From: Gemmatimonadetes bacterium 2013_60CM_65_52
GTDB lineage: Bacteria; Gemmatimonadota; Gemmatimonadetes; Gemmatimonadales; Gemmatimonadaceae
Direction of reading: 5' to 3'
Assembly: GCA_002215645.1 (NCBI GenBank)
Contig: NGFI01000003.1
Location: forward strand, 54,507 to 118,506
DNA length: 64,000 nucleotides
Shown here: positions 33,675 through 42,753 of the stretch, piece by piece
How positions within the stretch are numbered: position 1 is the first letter of the stretch
Layout: each line of letters starts with the position of its first letter
Program-made: the position numbers and the translations under genes
The notes under the pieces: generated by a model
The model's input: the letters and a program-made list of their open reading frames with translations, nothing else
Database searches by the model: none
What the model was told of the DNA's origin: nothing

Positions 33675-34297
33675 ATGGTACGTGGGGATAAATCCACCGC
33701 CATTTCAATGGCGAACATCTCGCCCTGCACGCTAACGAACGCTGAAGCTGAGGAGGGTTGGCAGCTCGCCTCGATCGCATTTTGACGGGAGCTGACGGGA
33801 GCATTGTGGTAAGTATTCGTAACGGCGAAGAGGAGGTACGAAAGGCCGTTCTCTTTCAAGCGAAGCGACTACCTCAAGATCGGCCCGTCAAGTCTTTGAC
33901 GCTTCCGAAAACCGAAGCACGTCGCCTGCGCAGGCAACTGGATCTTATGGTTAAGATCAGCGACGAGAGTATCGTTCTTGTCCAGACGCGCGAGCGCATG
34001 TACGCGATAGATGCGGCGTCGGCCGATGAGCTCACAATCGCCGCTCTTGTGCATCTCACAAACGAATGTCGTCTCGTGTCTATGGGTACGTTCCTCGGCA
34101 AGTGGGTTACGAGATGTTCCAGAGGTGACCCGTCCGAAGCCGTTGTTTCGCAGGCCGACAGGCCGGGCGGGTTTTTGCGTCACAGGATCGGCATGACCGT
34201 CGTAACGAACCAACCTCCACTCCTAACAGCTGGTGGCGTCGCTATCGATCCTCGAACATTACGTGGTCGTGTTCCCAGGCCGCGGTGGCGGACATAG
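33675..34297 (+). pseudogene. Frameshifted nuclease-like cassette gene
   Basis: Two overlapping frames appear to be parts of one protein. Frame 1 (33675-33785) encodes 36 residues ending NAEAEEGWQLASIAF. Frame 2 (open from 33758) continues with TGADGSIVVSIRNGEEEVRKAVLFQAKRL and ends at 34297. The order G-A-D-G-S-I-V-V then VLFQAK resembles the D...(E/Q)xK core of Mrr-type restriction nucleases. A single-base indel near 33780 would explain the break. The stop lies 14 bp before an attC, as expected for a cassette gene. It may be a remnant damaged when the Bub operon arrived. Confidence 0.45.
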
Positions 34298-34310
34298 TTG
34301 CTTGTTGTCA

Positions 34311-34439
34311 GCCTAAGGTGCGTTGCACCAACGGGCGCTGAGCGGCACCATTGGTATCGCTCGCCACCTGACGGTCGCACTTCACATTGGGTCGCTCACC
34401 GTTCCGGTGATCGCCCGCGGGTGAACTTGGGCGTTGTGC
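34311..34439 (+). repeat. attC-type integron recombination site
   Basis: Left end GCCTAAG (34311-34317), right end GTTGTGC (34433-34439); arms GTTGCACCAACGGGCG and CGCCCGCGGGTGAACTTGGGCG pair with one extra base. It is homologous throughout to the split attC at 23924-24045, showing that both came from the same cassette family, and it provides the reference for placing the IS insertion point. Confidence 0.7.
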
Positions 34440-34724
34440 GGCAACAGACATCTCTACGAAGCGCCCTTTCCCGTAGGGGCGCCGCCGCCTTGGACTCGTT
34501 CCTCCTCGTCTTGGCTTGCGCAGGTCGCGCGATACGGCATCTTTACGCCGAACGTGGATATCGTGAAAGCCCGCCCATTTTGCGCCGAGGAGATTTCAGG
34601 GCGCGGCGATTGTCTGCCAACAATACCACCGAAAGCTCGCGGCGGTTACCGGGCCGCGCATACCGCACCGGGTGAACCGACTCGCTCATAAATGACTAAT
34701 AGCCGTATTGCACAGGTAAGCTCG
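34440..34724. other. Leader of a cassette, no clear gene
   Basis: 285 bp following the attC. Two overlapping rightward frames of about 80 codons (from 34434 and 34436) show no recognisable features. Mostly treated as non-coding leader of the secreted protein gene. Confidence 0.3.
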
Positions 34725-35639
34725 ATGGACTTCTCGATTGGTTGCCGACCGCTCACGAGTAGTCACAAGTCGCGAGCCCGCATGGTGTGGTTGGCTATGT
34801 ACGGCGCATTGGTAGTCATTCCCGGCATTAGAGCAGAGGCGCAACAGGCGCAGCTCCTCGTCCGATCAGCACCATATGTGGGCCGAGCCGCCAAGGTGAT
34901 CGCCGAGTTTCTGGGAGCTTACGAGGCAAGTAAGGGCGTGGACCGCATGCTGGGCGACGGTGCGGGGCTAAGAGATACGCTGATCGGGCTACGCGACCAG
35001 CTGGTAGCCCAAGCCAAGACTAACTCAGCCAACCGCCAAATCCTGCTGCGTCAAGCGGCAATGCTCGAAGGATTGCAATCTGACCTCGGCGCACTGGTGC
35101 GTCGGGCGCCTTCGGATCTGGAAGCCTATAGTATCAAGAGTCGAACTGCCAGTGCAATCGAGGAGCTGAAGGCAGTGCAGGCGGACCATGCGCTCCGAAT
35201 CGGCCGCTTGGAGGAGGGCCAGACGGCGCTCTTGCAAATGCTGTCAGCCATTTCAAGTGCACCGACCGTTCGCCCGATTCCGCAAGACGCGACCACAAGA
35301 AGTCCGCAGCCGTCAACAAAGTGCGCAATCAACAACACGGGCCATTACGGCTTTGCGAACAAGTTTGAGAGAACCCCCGTCACGGTCTACTTGGACATTG
35401 CTGGCCGTTCCAGATCGATATCCGTTCAAGTAGGCCAGATTCAATACTTCTACGACGTGCCGGCCGGTCCGCATGACTATCGCGTTCAGTTTCAAGCCAT
35501 GAGGCCACTGATGACTTTTCCTCCTGGTGCGCCTCTGATCGAAACAACGATCACCTATGCCGAGGGGCAGGTGCTCGTAGAACCCTGCCGGTCGCCAGTC
35601 TACGATATCAAGAATGCTCCTCCGACTGGCGGCAGTTGA
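34725..35639 (+). CDS. Secreted protein of unknown function
   Basis: 304 aa from ATG 34725, chosen because AGGTAAG lies 8 nt upstream and the product then has a signal peptide: basic HKSRAR, hydrophobic VWLAMYGALVVIPG, and a likely cut after AEA. In-frame ATGs at 34692 and 34782 are alternatives. The mature N-terminal half is helical (LRDQLVAQAKTNSANRQILLRQ). The C-terminal half is beta-rich (VTVYLDIAGRSRSISVQVGQIQYF) with CAINNTGHYGF, perhaps a carboxypeptidase-regulatory or transthyretin-like domain. It may be a cassette gene, but no attC was found after it. Confidence 0.65.
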   Translation: MDFSIGCRPLTSSHKSRARMVWLAMYGALVVIPGIRAEAQQAQLLVRSAPYVGRAAKVIAEFLGAYEASKGVDRMLGDGAGLRDTLIGLRDQLVAQAKTNSANRQILLRQAAMLEGLQSDLGALVRRAPSDLEAYSIKSRTASAIEELKAVQADHALRIGRLEEGQTALLQMLSAISSAPTVRPIPQDATTRSPQPSTKCAINNTGHYGFANKFERTPVTVYLDIAGRSRSISVQVGQIQYFYDVPAGPHDYRVQFQAMRPLMTFPPGAPLIETTITYAEGQVLVEPCRSPVYDIKNAPPTGGS

Positions 35640-35815
35640 GGAGTGGGTCCGGCTGCCGGCCCGTTGTCAGTTCCCCAATGCCGGACGGCCGGCGGTCTTT
35701 GCCCATGATGCGATCCTCACGACAGCGATCCTTGACCGACTCCTGCATCACGTCCCGAGTGCTGCACATCGACGGCCGCAGCTGCTTCTCTGTCGCGGCG
35801 TCAGGCGCCATTCCT
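35638..35815 (+). pseudogene. Remnant of IS21-family IstB ATPase (C-terminal end)
   Basis: One frame reads VFAHDAILTTAILDRLLHH, the near-terminal helix of IstB helpers. After a frame change at about 35755 the adjacent frame reads VLHIDGRSC, matching the terminal H-x-I-x-I-x-G-x-S-Y-R motif of IstB. Only this tail is left and no IstA remnant is seen nearby. The 300-bp gap before the lipase-like gene has no other feature. Confidence 0.45.
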
Positions 35816-35948
35816 CCCTAACCTTGCCTGGGCCGTCCGAAATGCCCCTTCACCGCCATACTTCGGAGTGTCACTAGACAGTCGATTAGGCTTGCACAAC
35901 TTCTAAGGCGCGGTATTGTTAACGCGGCACCTCAGTGAGACGGTATCC

Positions 35949-38900
35949 ATGCGACGAAGCACACAATGGCTCTACGGAAGCATTACTTCTATTTCCGCCA
36001 TCGTTGCGTGCGAAGGGTCTCGTCGCGCCACTGAGCCCACCACCGGTGTCGACTCGGGTGTTTCGAAACTCCAACTAGTTCCAGATACCGCGACTTTGGC
36101 GATAGGGACAACCCTAAGGATTGCCGCGACTGCTCTGGGGAGTAACGGCCATTCAATTGCAGGAGCCTCGATTCATTGGATTGTGGCGGACACCTCGATT
36201 GCCGACGTTGATGCCGGCGGAGTAGTGAAAGGCAAGCGGGGTGGTGTAACGCAAATCCTTGCATCGACAGCCAACGTGGTTGGTCGGGGTACAGTCCGCA
36301 TCCTGTTTCCTAATCGCGATTCGACCGTCGTCAAGGCCACAGATACCACAGTACTTCACGTCGGCTTTGGGTCGACAGTTCGGGTTGCTCCAGGCGCACT
36401 CCCATCTGGAACGGCGATTGGGGCGTCCGTCGGCACGTCCATGCGTCTGGATGGAGACTCGCTGCTGACAGTTTCTGTATCACCGAACAATTCAGTGTCG
36501 GGTTTGCGTGCCTTCTCATCTCGAACGCTCGGATCGGGCAGTATTGCTTTGGAAATCGTCAAGTCGGGGTCGGCCACAACAATGAGCGCCCTTGGGAGGG
36601 TAGACGTTGCGCTCAACGACGCGGCTGGACGAACTATCGCTGTCTTTCCGTCTGAAACCGTGGCCGATGTACCTGCTGCCGGCTTAGTACGTACCACCGT
36701 CACTGTACCGGTCTCTCTGCTTTCATCCGCTACAATCGGTGGTACCAGTCTGGGGATAAGTGCCAGCATTCAGTCGACCCCAACGACATGCTCCTCGACA
36801 GGATCGTCAAAGCTTCAAAGCACACGTTCTGACGTATCGCCCCAGCGCATCGCCGTCGTACTGATTCACGGATGGCAAATGACACAACATGACTGCGCAG
36901 CAGTCGAGTCATACGATCCGGCAAGCTCAACATGGCGCTATGTGCTTGGCGGATTGCCGCCGACGTCGGTTGACTATGACGTCTACACGTTCCGCTATCC
37001 GAGCTTTCAGCACATTAAGCAGTCGGCAGCAGATCTTGCACGCGCCATTCAGGCACAACTATCCGGTCGTGACGTGATCATGATTGCGCACAGCATGGGC
37101 GGCCTGGTGGCGGCCTCCTACATGAACACGGATCCTGCCGAACACGTTCAGCACCTTATTACGCTCGGCACGCCTTGGAACGGTAGCGTCCTCGCCAACA
37201 ATATCAGTGTCAGCGTGACCGCGGCACACAACTGTGTATTTGAAGATTCGTACTACTCGGAAAGCGAGAAGAATCTTGCTGCACTTGCGGCTGTTTACGA
37301 CTGGGCGAAGGCGACAAGTGATGGGTCAGACGATCTCGCACCGTCCAGCATATTCTTCAAGTCGTTAACACCCTCGGCGATCCAGAGCCTTTCGTCGCGG
37401 ATTACGGCTATCACCGGAGACGTACGCACATCGTTTCGGTCGCCGCCAATTGTCGCGCATGCTTTCTCTGTGACGATGCCGTGTACGCTGAAGCGGCTCG
37501 GCGCACAATCGGGAGGAGATGCGATTGTGCCAACGGAGAGCAGCAACAATGGTGGTCTCCTCTCGGTGTCATCGTCCCTAGGCTTCGATCACGCTCTTCT
37601 CACCGACGATTTCGTCGACCAGGGAAATCCGACGCCCTTTGATCCACTCCCGAAAGTCGTCAAGAAATTGAGCAGCCTGCGGCTGGATGTTATGCCAGTA
37701 TCAACTGTGCAGGCGCATGTGTCGAAGTCGAATTTGTCCATCGGCGAGACAGCGACTCTCAGTGCCAATCTGCTTGACTACCAAGGGCGCGCGGTAACGC
37801 CGCGGGCCATTTCGTGGTCGGTTAGCCCGCCGGGCGTGGTAACGCTCAACGGCGCACAAGGAACGCTCACAGCGATCACCGGGGGCTCAGCTACCATCAC
37901 GGCGGCGGTAAACAGCTACAAGGGCGGTGGCGGAACGACAAAGGCTCATCAGCTGACGATATCCGTATCCGAAGGTACACCAAAATTGGTTCTGGGCCAA
38001 GCCGCATTGAGCTCTAGCATCACTACAGGCCAGTCTGCACCACTTCAAGTCGTAAATGTCACGAATGGAGGATCAGGAACACTCTCTGGTCTAAGCATTG
38101 GAACGATTACCTACGGGCAAAACCAACAGGCTGGATGGTTTAGTGCGGCATTAACAAGCACAACGGCGCCTACTACCATATCGGTGACTTACGCGACGAC
38201 TACCCTCCCTGCCGGAACCTATACAGCTTCCGTTCCCGTCTTGTCCTCTACGTCCGGCGTACAGAATTCACCCGCACTTATCTCGATCACGTTGACGGTC
38301 GGCCAAGCAAGCGGCGCTCGGCTCGCACTAAGCAGCACGTCAGCCACATTCGCTCATACCATAGGTGCAAGTACTCCCAGTGCCCAAACGATCCAAATTT
38401 CCAATGCAGGGAGTGGCGCGCTGAGCGGGTTGAGTGCTGCGACATCCTACCAAGCGGGACAGCAAAGCGGCTGGTTGACGGCGTCATTAAGTCAAACGAG
38501 TGCGCCGGCAGCGCTTGCTCTAGCCGTTACCCCGACAAGCCTTCCCACAGGCGCATATCGTGCGACGGTCGTAATCAGCGGCTCAGCGGGAACCGCAGGC
38601 TCCCCACAAAGTGTGATTGTCGATTTGAATGTGACTAGTGGCCAGGCCGTTCTGACCTCTGCGCGAAGCGGAAACGGTGCCGGTACCGTTAGTTCAACGC
38701 CAGCAGGGATCGCGTGTAGCTTCGCAACAGACGGAACGGCATCTGGATCGTGCGCTGCATCGTTTGCAATCGGTACGACAATCACACTTGCCGCGACGCC
38801 TGCAATAGGAAGCACGTTTGGTGGTTGGAGTGGAGGCTGTTCTGGAGCAGGAGGGTGCTCGCTCACGCTCTCACAGCCGCTTACGATAACGGCAGCCTTT

Positions 38901-40280
38901 AACACAGCTTCCACCGTAACGATATCAACGAGTGCAAACCCAAGTAACGGGGGCTCGACCACAAGTCCTGGAACCGTTCAGCAGGGCAGTTCTGTAACAG
39001 TCTCTGCAACACCGGCGAGTAATTATCAATTCACCGGCTGGACCGAAGGCGCCACCTCGGTATCGCCAAATGCATCGTACACGTTTACGGCAACGGCGAG
39101 CCGTGCCTTGGTGGCCAATTTCGGGCCAACCATTAGCGCTCCCGCGGCACCGTCAGGAGTCGCCGCATCGGCCAACGCCAGCTACGTGGCTGTAGCCTGG
39201 AACGACAATTCAAGCAACGAGTCTGGGTTTCAGATTGAGCGAGCCACCGGCAGCGGAGCGTACGCCGTTGTAGGAACGACACTTCAAGACATCGCTCTCT
39301 TCCTCGATCAATCTGTAACACATGGGACGACCTATTCGTATCGGGTCAAGTCGTTCAATAGCGCTGGATACTCCCAGCCATCTGCTAGCGCAACGGTCAC
39401 CGTTCCCACTGTTAGCGCACCATCCATCCAGTCTTTCAACTGGTTCAGCACGCCGACTGAAGGAATTCCCTTTGGAGGCCAGGTCACAGGCACGGGCTTA
39501 AATGTCTCAGGATTGCAGGTGTATTTCTGCATCTCTGGATCGACAACGTGCTATTTGCACCCCTCCGCTGGAGTAGCTGTTCTGAATAGTTCTTCGCTGA
39601 ATTTGTCGAGCGTACAGTTGGGAGCTGGGAGTTACCAGCTGTATCTCACATCGGCAGCAGGTAACTCTTTGCGAAGCACCAGCTTCGCGGTACAGGCGGT
39701 AGCCAAACCAAACACACCGACAGGAACATCGCTGGGGTCACTCACCAGCCCGGGACCAGTCACGAGCTCAACGCAGGTAACTGCGAGCTGGAATGCCACC
39801 ACCGGTGCTATTTACTACAGCTTTGCAATACGTAACATGAGTTCTGGCCGGCTTGACGTTGACATCACAACGTCGAACTTGTCGTTCAGCGTCAACCTTA
39901 CCGCCGGCTTGCCATATCGTTGGAACGTCGCAGCATGCAATGCCAGTGGATGCTCGCTGTATTCATCGCTACTCTACTTTCAAACACCAGGAGCACCCGC
40001 CATTCCGGCCAATACGGCCCCTGGCAGCCTATCATCTCCTGGCCCAACACTCAGTAGCCGCACGGTAACTCTCAAATGGAACGCCGTCGCGGGTGCAACA
40101 TCCTATGGAGTCGGCGTGCGTGACATGAGCACGAACGCTCTCGTGGTAAGTACTACGGTACAGTCCGCCCAACATACGGTTACTCTCACCGCCGGGCGAC
40201 CATATCGCTGGGATGTAGCAGCGTGCAACAGCAGTGGCTGCTCGAACTACACAACCCCACTCTATTTTAAGACTCCATAA
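35949..40280 (+). CDS. Large lipoprotein with alpha/beta-hydrolase (lipase-like) domain and Ig/FN3-type repeats
   Basis: 1443 aa from ATG 35949, with a signal ending in the lipobox-like IVAC. A Big_2-like Ig domain comes first (about 30-130). The hydrolase domain (about 285-500) has VVLIHGWQMTQHDC and the nucleophile elbow IAHSMGGL, then HLITLGTPWNGS, typical of lipase or PGAP1-like enzymes. After it come another Big_2 domain, two similar repeats (LxLGQAALSSS- and LALSSTSATF-type), an InlB-B-like repeat (GGWSGGCSGAGGC), a fibronectin type III domain (about 1080-1170), and two C-terminal near-identical FN3-like repeats ending LYFQTP and LYFKTP. Ser/Thr-rich and less GC-rich than its neighbours, consistent with acquisition. 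Surface-anchored esterase or lipase is the best guess. Confidence 0.75.
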   Translation: MRRSTQWLYGSITSISAIVACEGSRRATEPTTGVDSGVSKLQLVPDTATLAIGTTLRIAATALGSNGHSIAGASIHWIVADTSIADVDAGGVVKGKRGGVTQILASTANVVGRGTVRILFPNRDSTVVKATDTTVLHVGFGSTVRVAPGALPSGTAIGASVGTSMRLDGDSLLTVSVSPNNSVSGLRAFSSRTLGSGSIALEIVKSGSATTMSALGRVDVALNDAAGRTIAVFPSETVADVPAAGLVRTTVTVPVSLLSSATIGGTSLGISASIQSTPTTCSSTGSSKLQSTRSDVSPQRIAVVLIHGWQMTQHDCAAVESYDPASSTWRYVLGGLPPTSVDYDVYTFRYPSFQHIKQSAADLARAIQAQLSGRDVIMIAHSMGGLVAASYMNTDPAEHVQHLITLGTPWNGSVLANNISVSVTAAHNCVFEDSYYSESEKNLAALAAVYDWAKATSDGSDDLAPSSIFFKSLTPSAIQSLSSRITAITGDVRTSFRSPPIVAHAFSVTMPCTLKRLGAQSGGDAIVPTESSNNGGLLSVSSSLGFDHALLTDDFVDQGNPTPFDPLPKVVKKLSSLRLDVMPVSTVQAHVSKSNLSIGETATLSANLLDYQGRAVTPRAISWSVSPPGVVTLNGAQGTLTAITGGSATITAAVNSYKGGGGTTKAHQLTISVSEGTPKLVLGQAALSSSITTGQSAPLQVVNVTNGGSGTLSGLSIGTITYGQNQQAGWFSAALTSTTAPTTISVTYATTTLPAGTYTASVPVLSSTSGVQNSPALISITLTVGQASGARLALSSTSATFAHTIGASTPSAQTIQISNAGSGALSGLSAATSYQAGQQSGWLTASLSQTSAPAALALAVTPTSLPTGAYRATVVISGSAGTAGSPQSVIVDLNVTSGQAVLTSARSGNGAGTVSSTPAGIACSFATDGTASGSCAASFAIGTTITLAATPAIGSTFGGWSGGCSGAGGCSLTLSQPLTITAAFNTASTVTISTSANPSNGGSTTSPGTVQQGSSVTVSATPASNYQFTGWTEGATSVSPNASYTFTATASRALVANFGPTISAPAAPSGVAASANASYVAVAWNDNSSNESGFQIERATGSGAYAVVGTTLQDIALFLDQSVTHGTTYSYRVKSFNSAGYSQPSASATVTVPTVSAPSIQSFNWFSTPTEGIPFGGQVTGTGLNVSGLQVYFCISGSTTCYLHPSAGVAVLNSSSLNLSSVQLGAGSYQLYLTSAAGNSLRSTSFAVQAVAKPNTPTGTSLGSLTSPGPVTSSTQVTASWNATTGAIYYSFAIRNMSSGRLDVDITTSNLSFSVNLTAGLPYRWNVAACNASGCSLYSSLLYFQTPGAPAIPANTAPGSLSSPGPTLSSRTVTLKWNAVAGATSYGVGVRDMSTNALVVSTTVQSAQHTVTLTAGRPYRWDVAACNSSGCSNYTTPLYFKTP

Positions 40281-40334
40281 TGCCGCCGTTGAGCGTGGTC
40301 CACGGAACCTGCTGAACCGACGGATAGTGAATGA

Positions 40335-41477
40335 TCATCGAGAGAGCTGGTCGAGGCGCGCAAGCACGTCTCGACCAGCCGTATCCCAGTTGAGGCGATC
40401 CGTCGCGCGCTTGCGTGCGGCGAGGGCCATGTTGGTGTACCGGTCTGGGTCGTGCAGCAGGCTCAGTATACGGCCGACGTACTGCGAGGCATCGGAGTCG
40501 GGAGTACCGAGGATGCCCGTGAGGTCGTCGCGGATAATGGTGGGAACGCCACCCGTGTGAATCGCCACAGCCGGAACGCCGTACGTCGCCGCTTCGACGT
40601 ACACCAGGCCGTACGCCTCCGCCTTCGATGGCATGACGAAGAAATGCGAGCGCAGAAATAGCTCGGCCAAGCGCACACGCCCCGCAGCCGTCTTCTTGCT
40701 CACGAATCCCTCGATCCGCATCCAGTCCTCCGGAGGCCCCTCGAGCTCCGGCTTGCACCCCACGAGCGTGAGCTCGACGTTCACGCCGGCGTCCCGAAGC
40801 CCCCGCGCGATCTCGATGGTGAGCGGGCCGCCCTTCCGATGCCATTCCACGCCGACCCAGAGCAGACGGCAAACATTGTCTGGGCGCGCGGCGATGGCGG
40901 CCTCGACGTCGCCCTGCGACGGCAGCTCTTCGAGGTTCGCGCCGAAGGGCACGACGGCCACGCGACTCTCCGGAAGGCCATACGCCGCCCGCGCGGAGTT
41001 GGCGGCCCAGTCGGACGAATAGATGGCGAGCGACACGGCCTCCACCGCGCGGCGTCCCACTTCGATGTTGTGCTGCCGGCTCACGGGTGCGAGCCGCTCA
41101 AAGTCGGGATAGTACTCCGACATGGCCGCGCTGGTGGCGTCGTCCCAGCTCGCGAACGGGAGATCCAGTGGGCCCACTGCCGCGGCGATGAGCGACGTCA
41201 CACCGAGGACGGCGTCCGCGTCGGCCGGAATCTGCGCGCGGGCGGCAGCGCCGATGGCCGCGAGTGACTGCGGCTCCATGACCTGATGGTAGGTGCGCTT
41301 CGTCGCGTCGTACCATCGCTGGCGAATGCGCATGGCCATCGTCCAGCGCGTGTCGAGCGGGCCGATCCGGTGCAGCGTCGCGCCGGCGCGCTCGAGGGCG
41401 CGCGCGATGAAGTAGTTGAGCCCCGACCACTGATGCACGTCGGTCGAGTCATTCAGCGTGATGAGGGCGACTTTCAC
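40335..41477 (-). CDS. Glycosyltransferase family 4
   Basis: 380 aa, leftward, unlike the other transferases around it. GT-B features: RLLWVGVEWHRKGG (start of the C-terminal domain), VELTLVGCKPE, RIEGFVSKKT, FFVMPSKAEAYGLVYVEAATYGVPAVA (the E-x7-E motif) and TGGVPTIIRDDLTG. The start at 41477 faces that of the next transferase, so the two share a short divergent promoter region. It is the first gene after the accessory island. Confidence 0.9.
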   Translation of the reverse strand: MKVALITLNDSTDVHQWSGLNYFIARALERAGATLHRIGPLDTRWTMAMRIRQRWYDATKRTYHQVMEPQSLAAIGAAARAQIPADADAVLGVTSLIAAAVGPLDLPFASWDDATSAAMSEYYPDFERLAPVSRQHNIEVGRRAVEAVSLAIYSSDWAANSARAAYGLPESRVAVVPFGANLEELPSQGDVEAAIAARPDNVCRLLWVGVEWHRKGGPLTIEIARGLRDAGVNVELTLVGCKPELEGPPEDWMRIEGFVSKKTAAGRVRLAELFLRSHFFVMPSKAEAYGLVYVEAATYGVPAVAIHTGGVPTIIRDDLTGILGTPDSDASQYVGRILSLLHDPDRYTNMALAARKRATDRLNWDTAGRDVLARLDQLSR

Positions 41478-41586
41478 GTTCTGGTGGGGCGTCGAGTGGA
41501 GGCGGGGCCGCGAGCCGGGTCGTAGATTTGGCAGTCGCGCGGAAGATGCCCCTTCCGACGTTCACCAGATAGACGATCACTCCCGC

Positions 41587-42753
41587 GTGCCGTCTCTTTC
41601 CGGCCTACCGGCGGTTTTGCCCGAGCGGCCCGTGCGCGTCTTCTTTCCGTGCACGGGGCTGGGGCGGCAGCGTCGCGGATTCGAGACGTTCACGCTGGAG
41701 TGCGCGGGGGCGCTTCGGCACGATCCGACGCTCGAGATCAGGGTCTTTGCGGGCGGGCCAGTGAGCGAGCTTCCCGTACACGTGCTCGCGAACCTGCCGC
41801 GTGATTCGCGCGCGGCGCGATGGTTGGCGGCATTCCATCGGCGGGACTCCTACTTCTCCGAGCAGCTCACCTTCTTCCTGTCCTTCCTGCCCCATCTCAT
41901 TCGCGGTGCGCCGGACGTGGTGTACTTCGCCGACCTGAACCTCGGCAACCTGTGCTGGCACTGGCGCCGCCTCAGCGGGCAACGCTATCGCCTGCTCTAC
42001 TACAACGGCGGCCTCACGACGAAACCGTTCACTCGTGCAGACGCCGTGCAACAGTTGACGCCGGCCGGTCTGGCCGAGGCGCAGGAGCGCGGCGAAGACA
42101 CGTCGCGGCAGGTGGTACTTCCGCATGGTGTGAACGTTCCGGAGGACGTGCCGACGCGCATTATCGGCGATGCGCGAAGGACACTCGGTCTGCCCGCCGA
42201 CCGCATGGTGGTTCTGTCGGCCGGCCTGCTCGACGTCGCCATCAAGCGAATGGACGTCCTCATCCGCGAGATTGCACGCCTGCCCGCACCGCGGCCATTT
42301 CTTGTGCTCCTGGGCGCGGAGAACGCCGAATCAGTCACGATTCGCGCGCTTGCCAACGATCTCCTTGGCGCCGAGAACGTGCTGATCCGCACGCTGGCGC
42401 CGCACGAGATGGATGCGTACTACCGCGCGGCGGATGCATTCGCGCTCGCGTCCCTCCGCGAGGGGTTCGGGCTCGCGTACGTCGAGGCGCTCGCGCATGG
42501 CCTGCCCGTGATCGCACACGACTTTCCGGTCACACGATACCTGCTCGATGGCTTTGGAGCTCTCGCGGATCTTCGCGTGGAGGGAGAGCTCGCTCGCCTG
42601 GTCAGCGTGACGTTGCAAAAGCCCATCACCGAGGATGAGCGACGACAACGCCATGCGTCCGCGAAAGCGCGATTCGGATGGCCGGCGCTGATGAACGAGT
42701 ATTCGACGATGCTCCACTGGGCGGCGTCGCTTCCACTTCGTGCAGCGACATGA
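41587..42753 (+). CDS. Glycosyltransferase family 4
   Basis: 388 aa from GTG 41587; the frame is open to 41458 but that part overlaps the divergent gene and reads like non-coding sequence. The N-terminus VRVFFPCTGLGRQRRGFETF has the glycine-rich GT-B acceptor loop. The donor domain has VVLSAGLLDVAIKRMDVLI, FLVLLGAENAE and ASLREGFGLAYVEALAHGLPVIA (E-x7-E). The stop overlaps the following gene by 4 bp. Part of the second half of the polysaccharide locus. Confidence 0.88.
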   Translation: MPSLSGLPAVLPERPVRVFFPCTGLGRQRRGFETFTLECAGALRHDPTLEIRVFAGGPVSELPVHVLANLPRDSRAARWLAAFHRRDSYFSEQLTFFLSFLPHLIRGAPDVVYFADLNLGNLCWHWRRLSGQRYRLLYYNGGLTTKPFTRADAVQQLTPAGLAEAQERGEDTSRQVVLPHGVNVPEDVPTRIIGDARRTLGLPADRMVVLSAGLLDVAIKRMDVLIREIARLPAPRPFLVLLGAENAESVTIRALANDLLGAENVLIRTLAPHEMDAYYRAADAFALASLREGFGLAYVEALAHGLPVIAHDFPVTRYLLDGFGALADLRVEGELARLVSVTLQKPITEDERRQRHASAKARFGWPALMNEYSTMLHWAASLPLRAAT

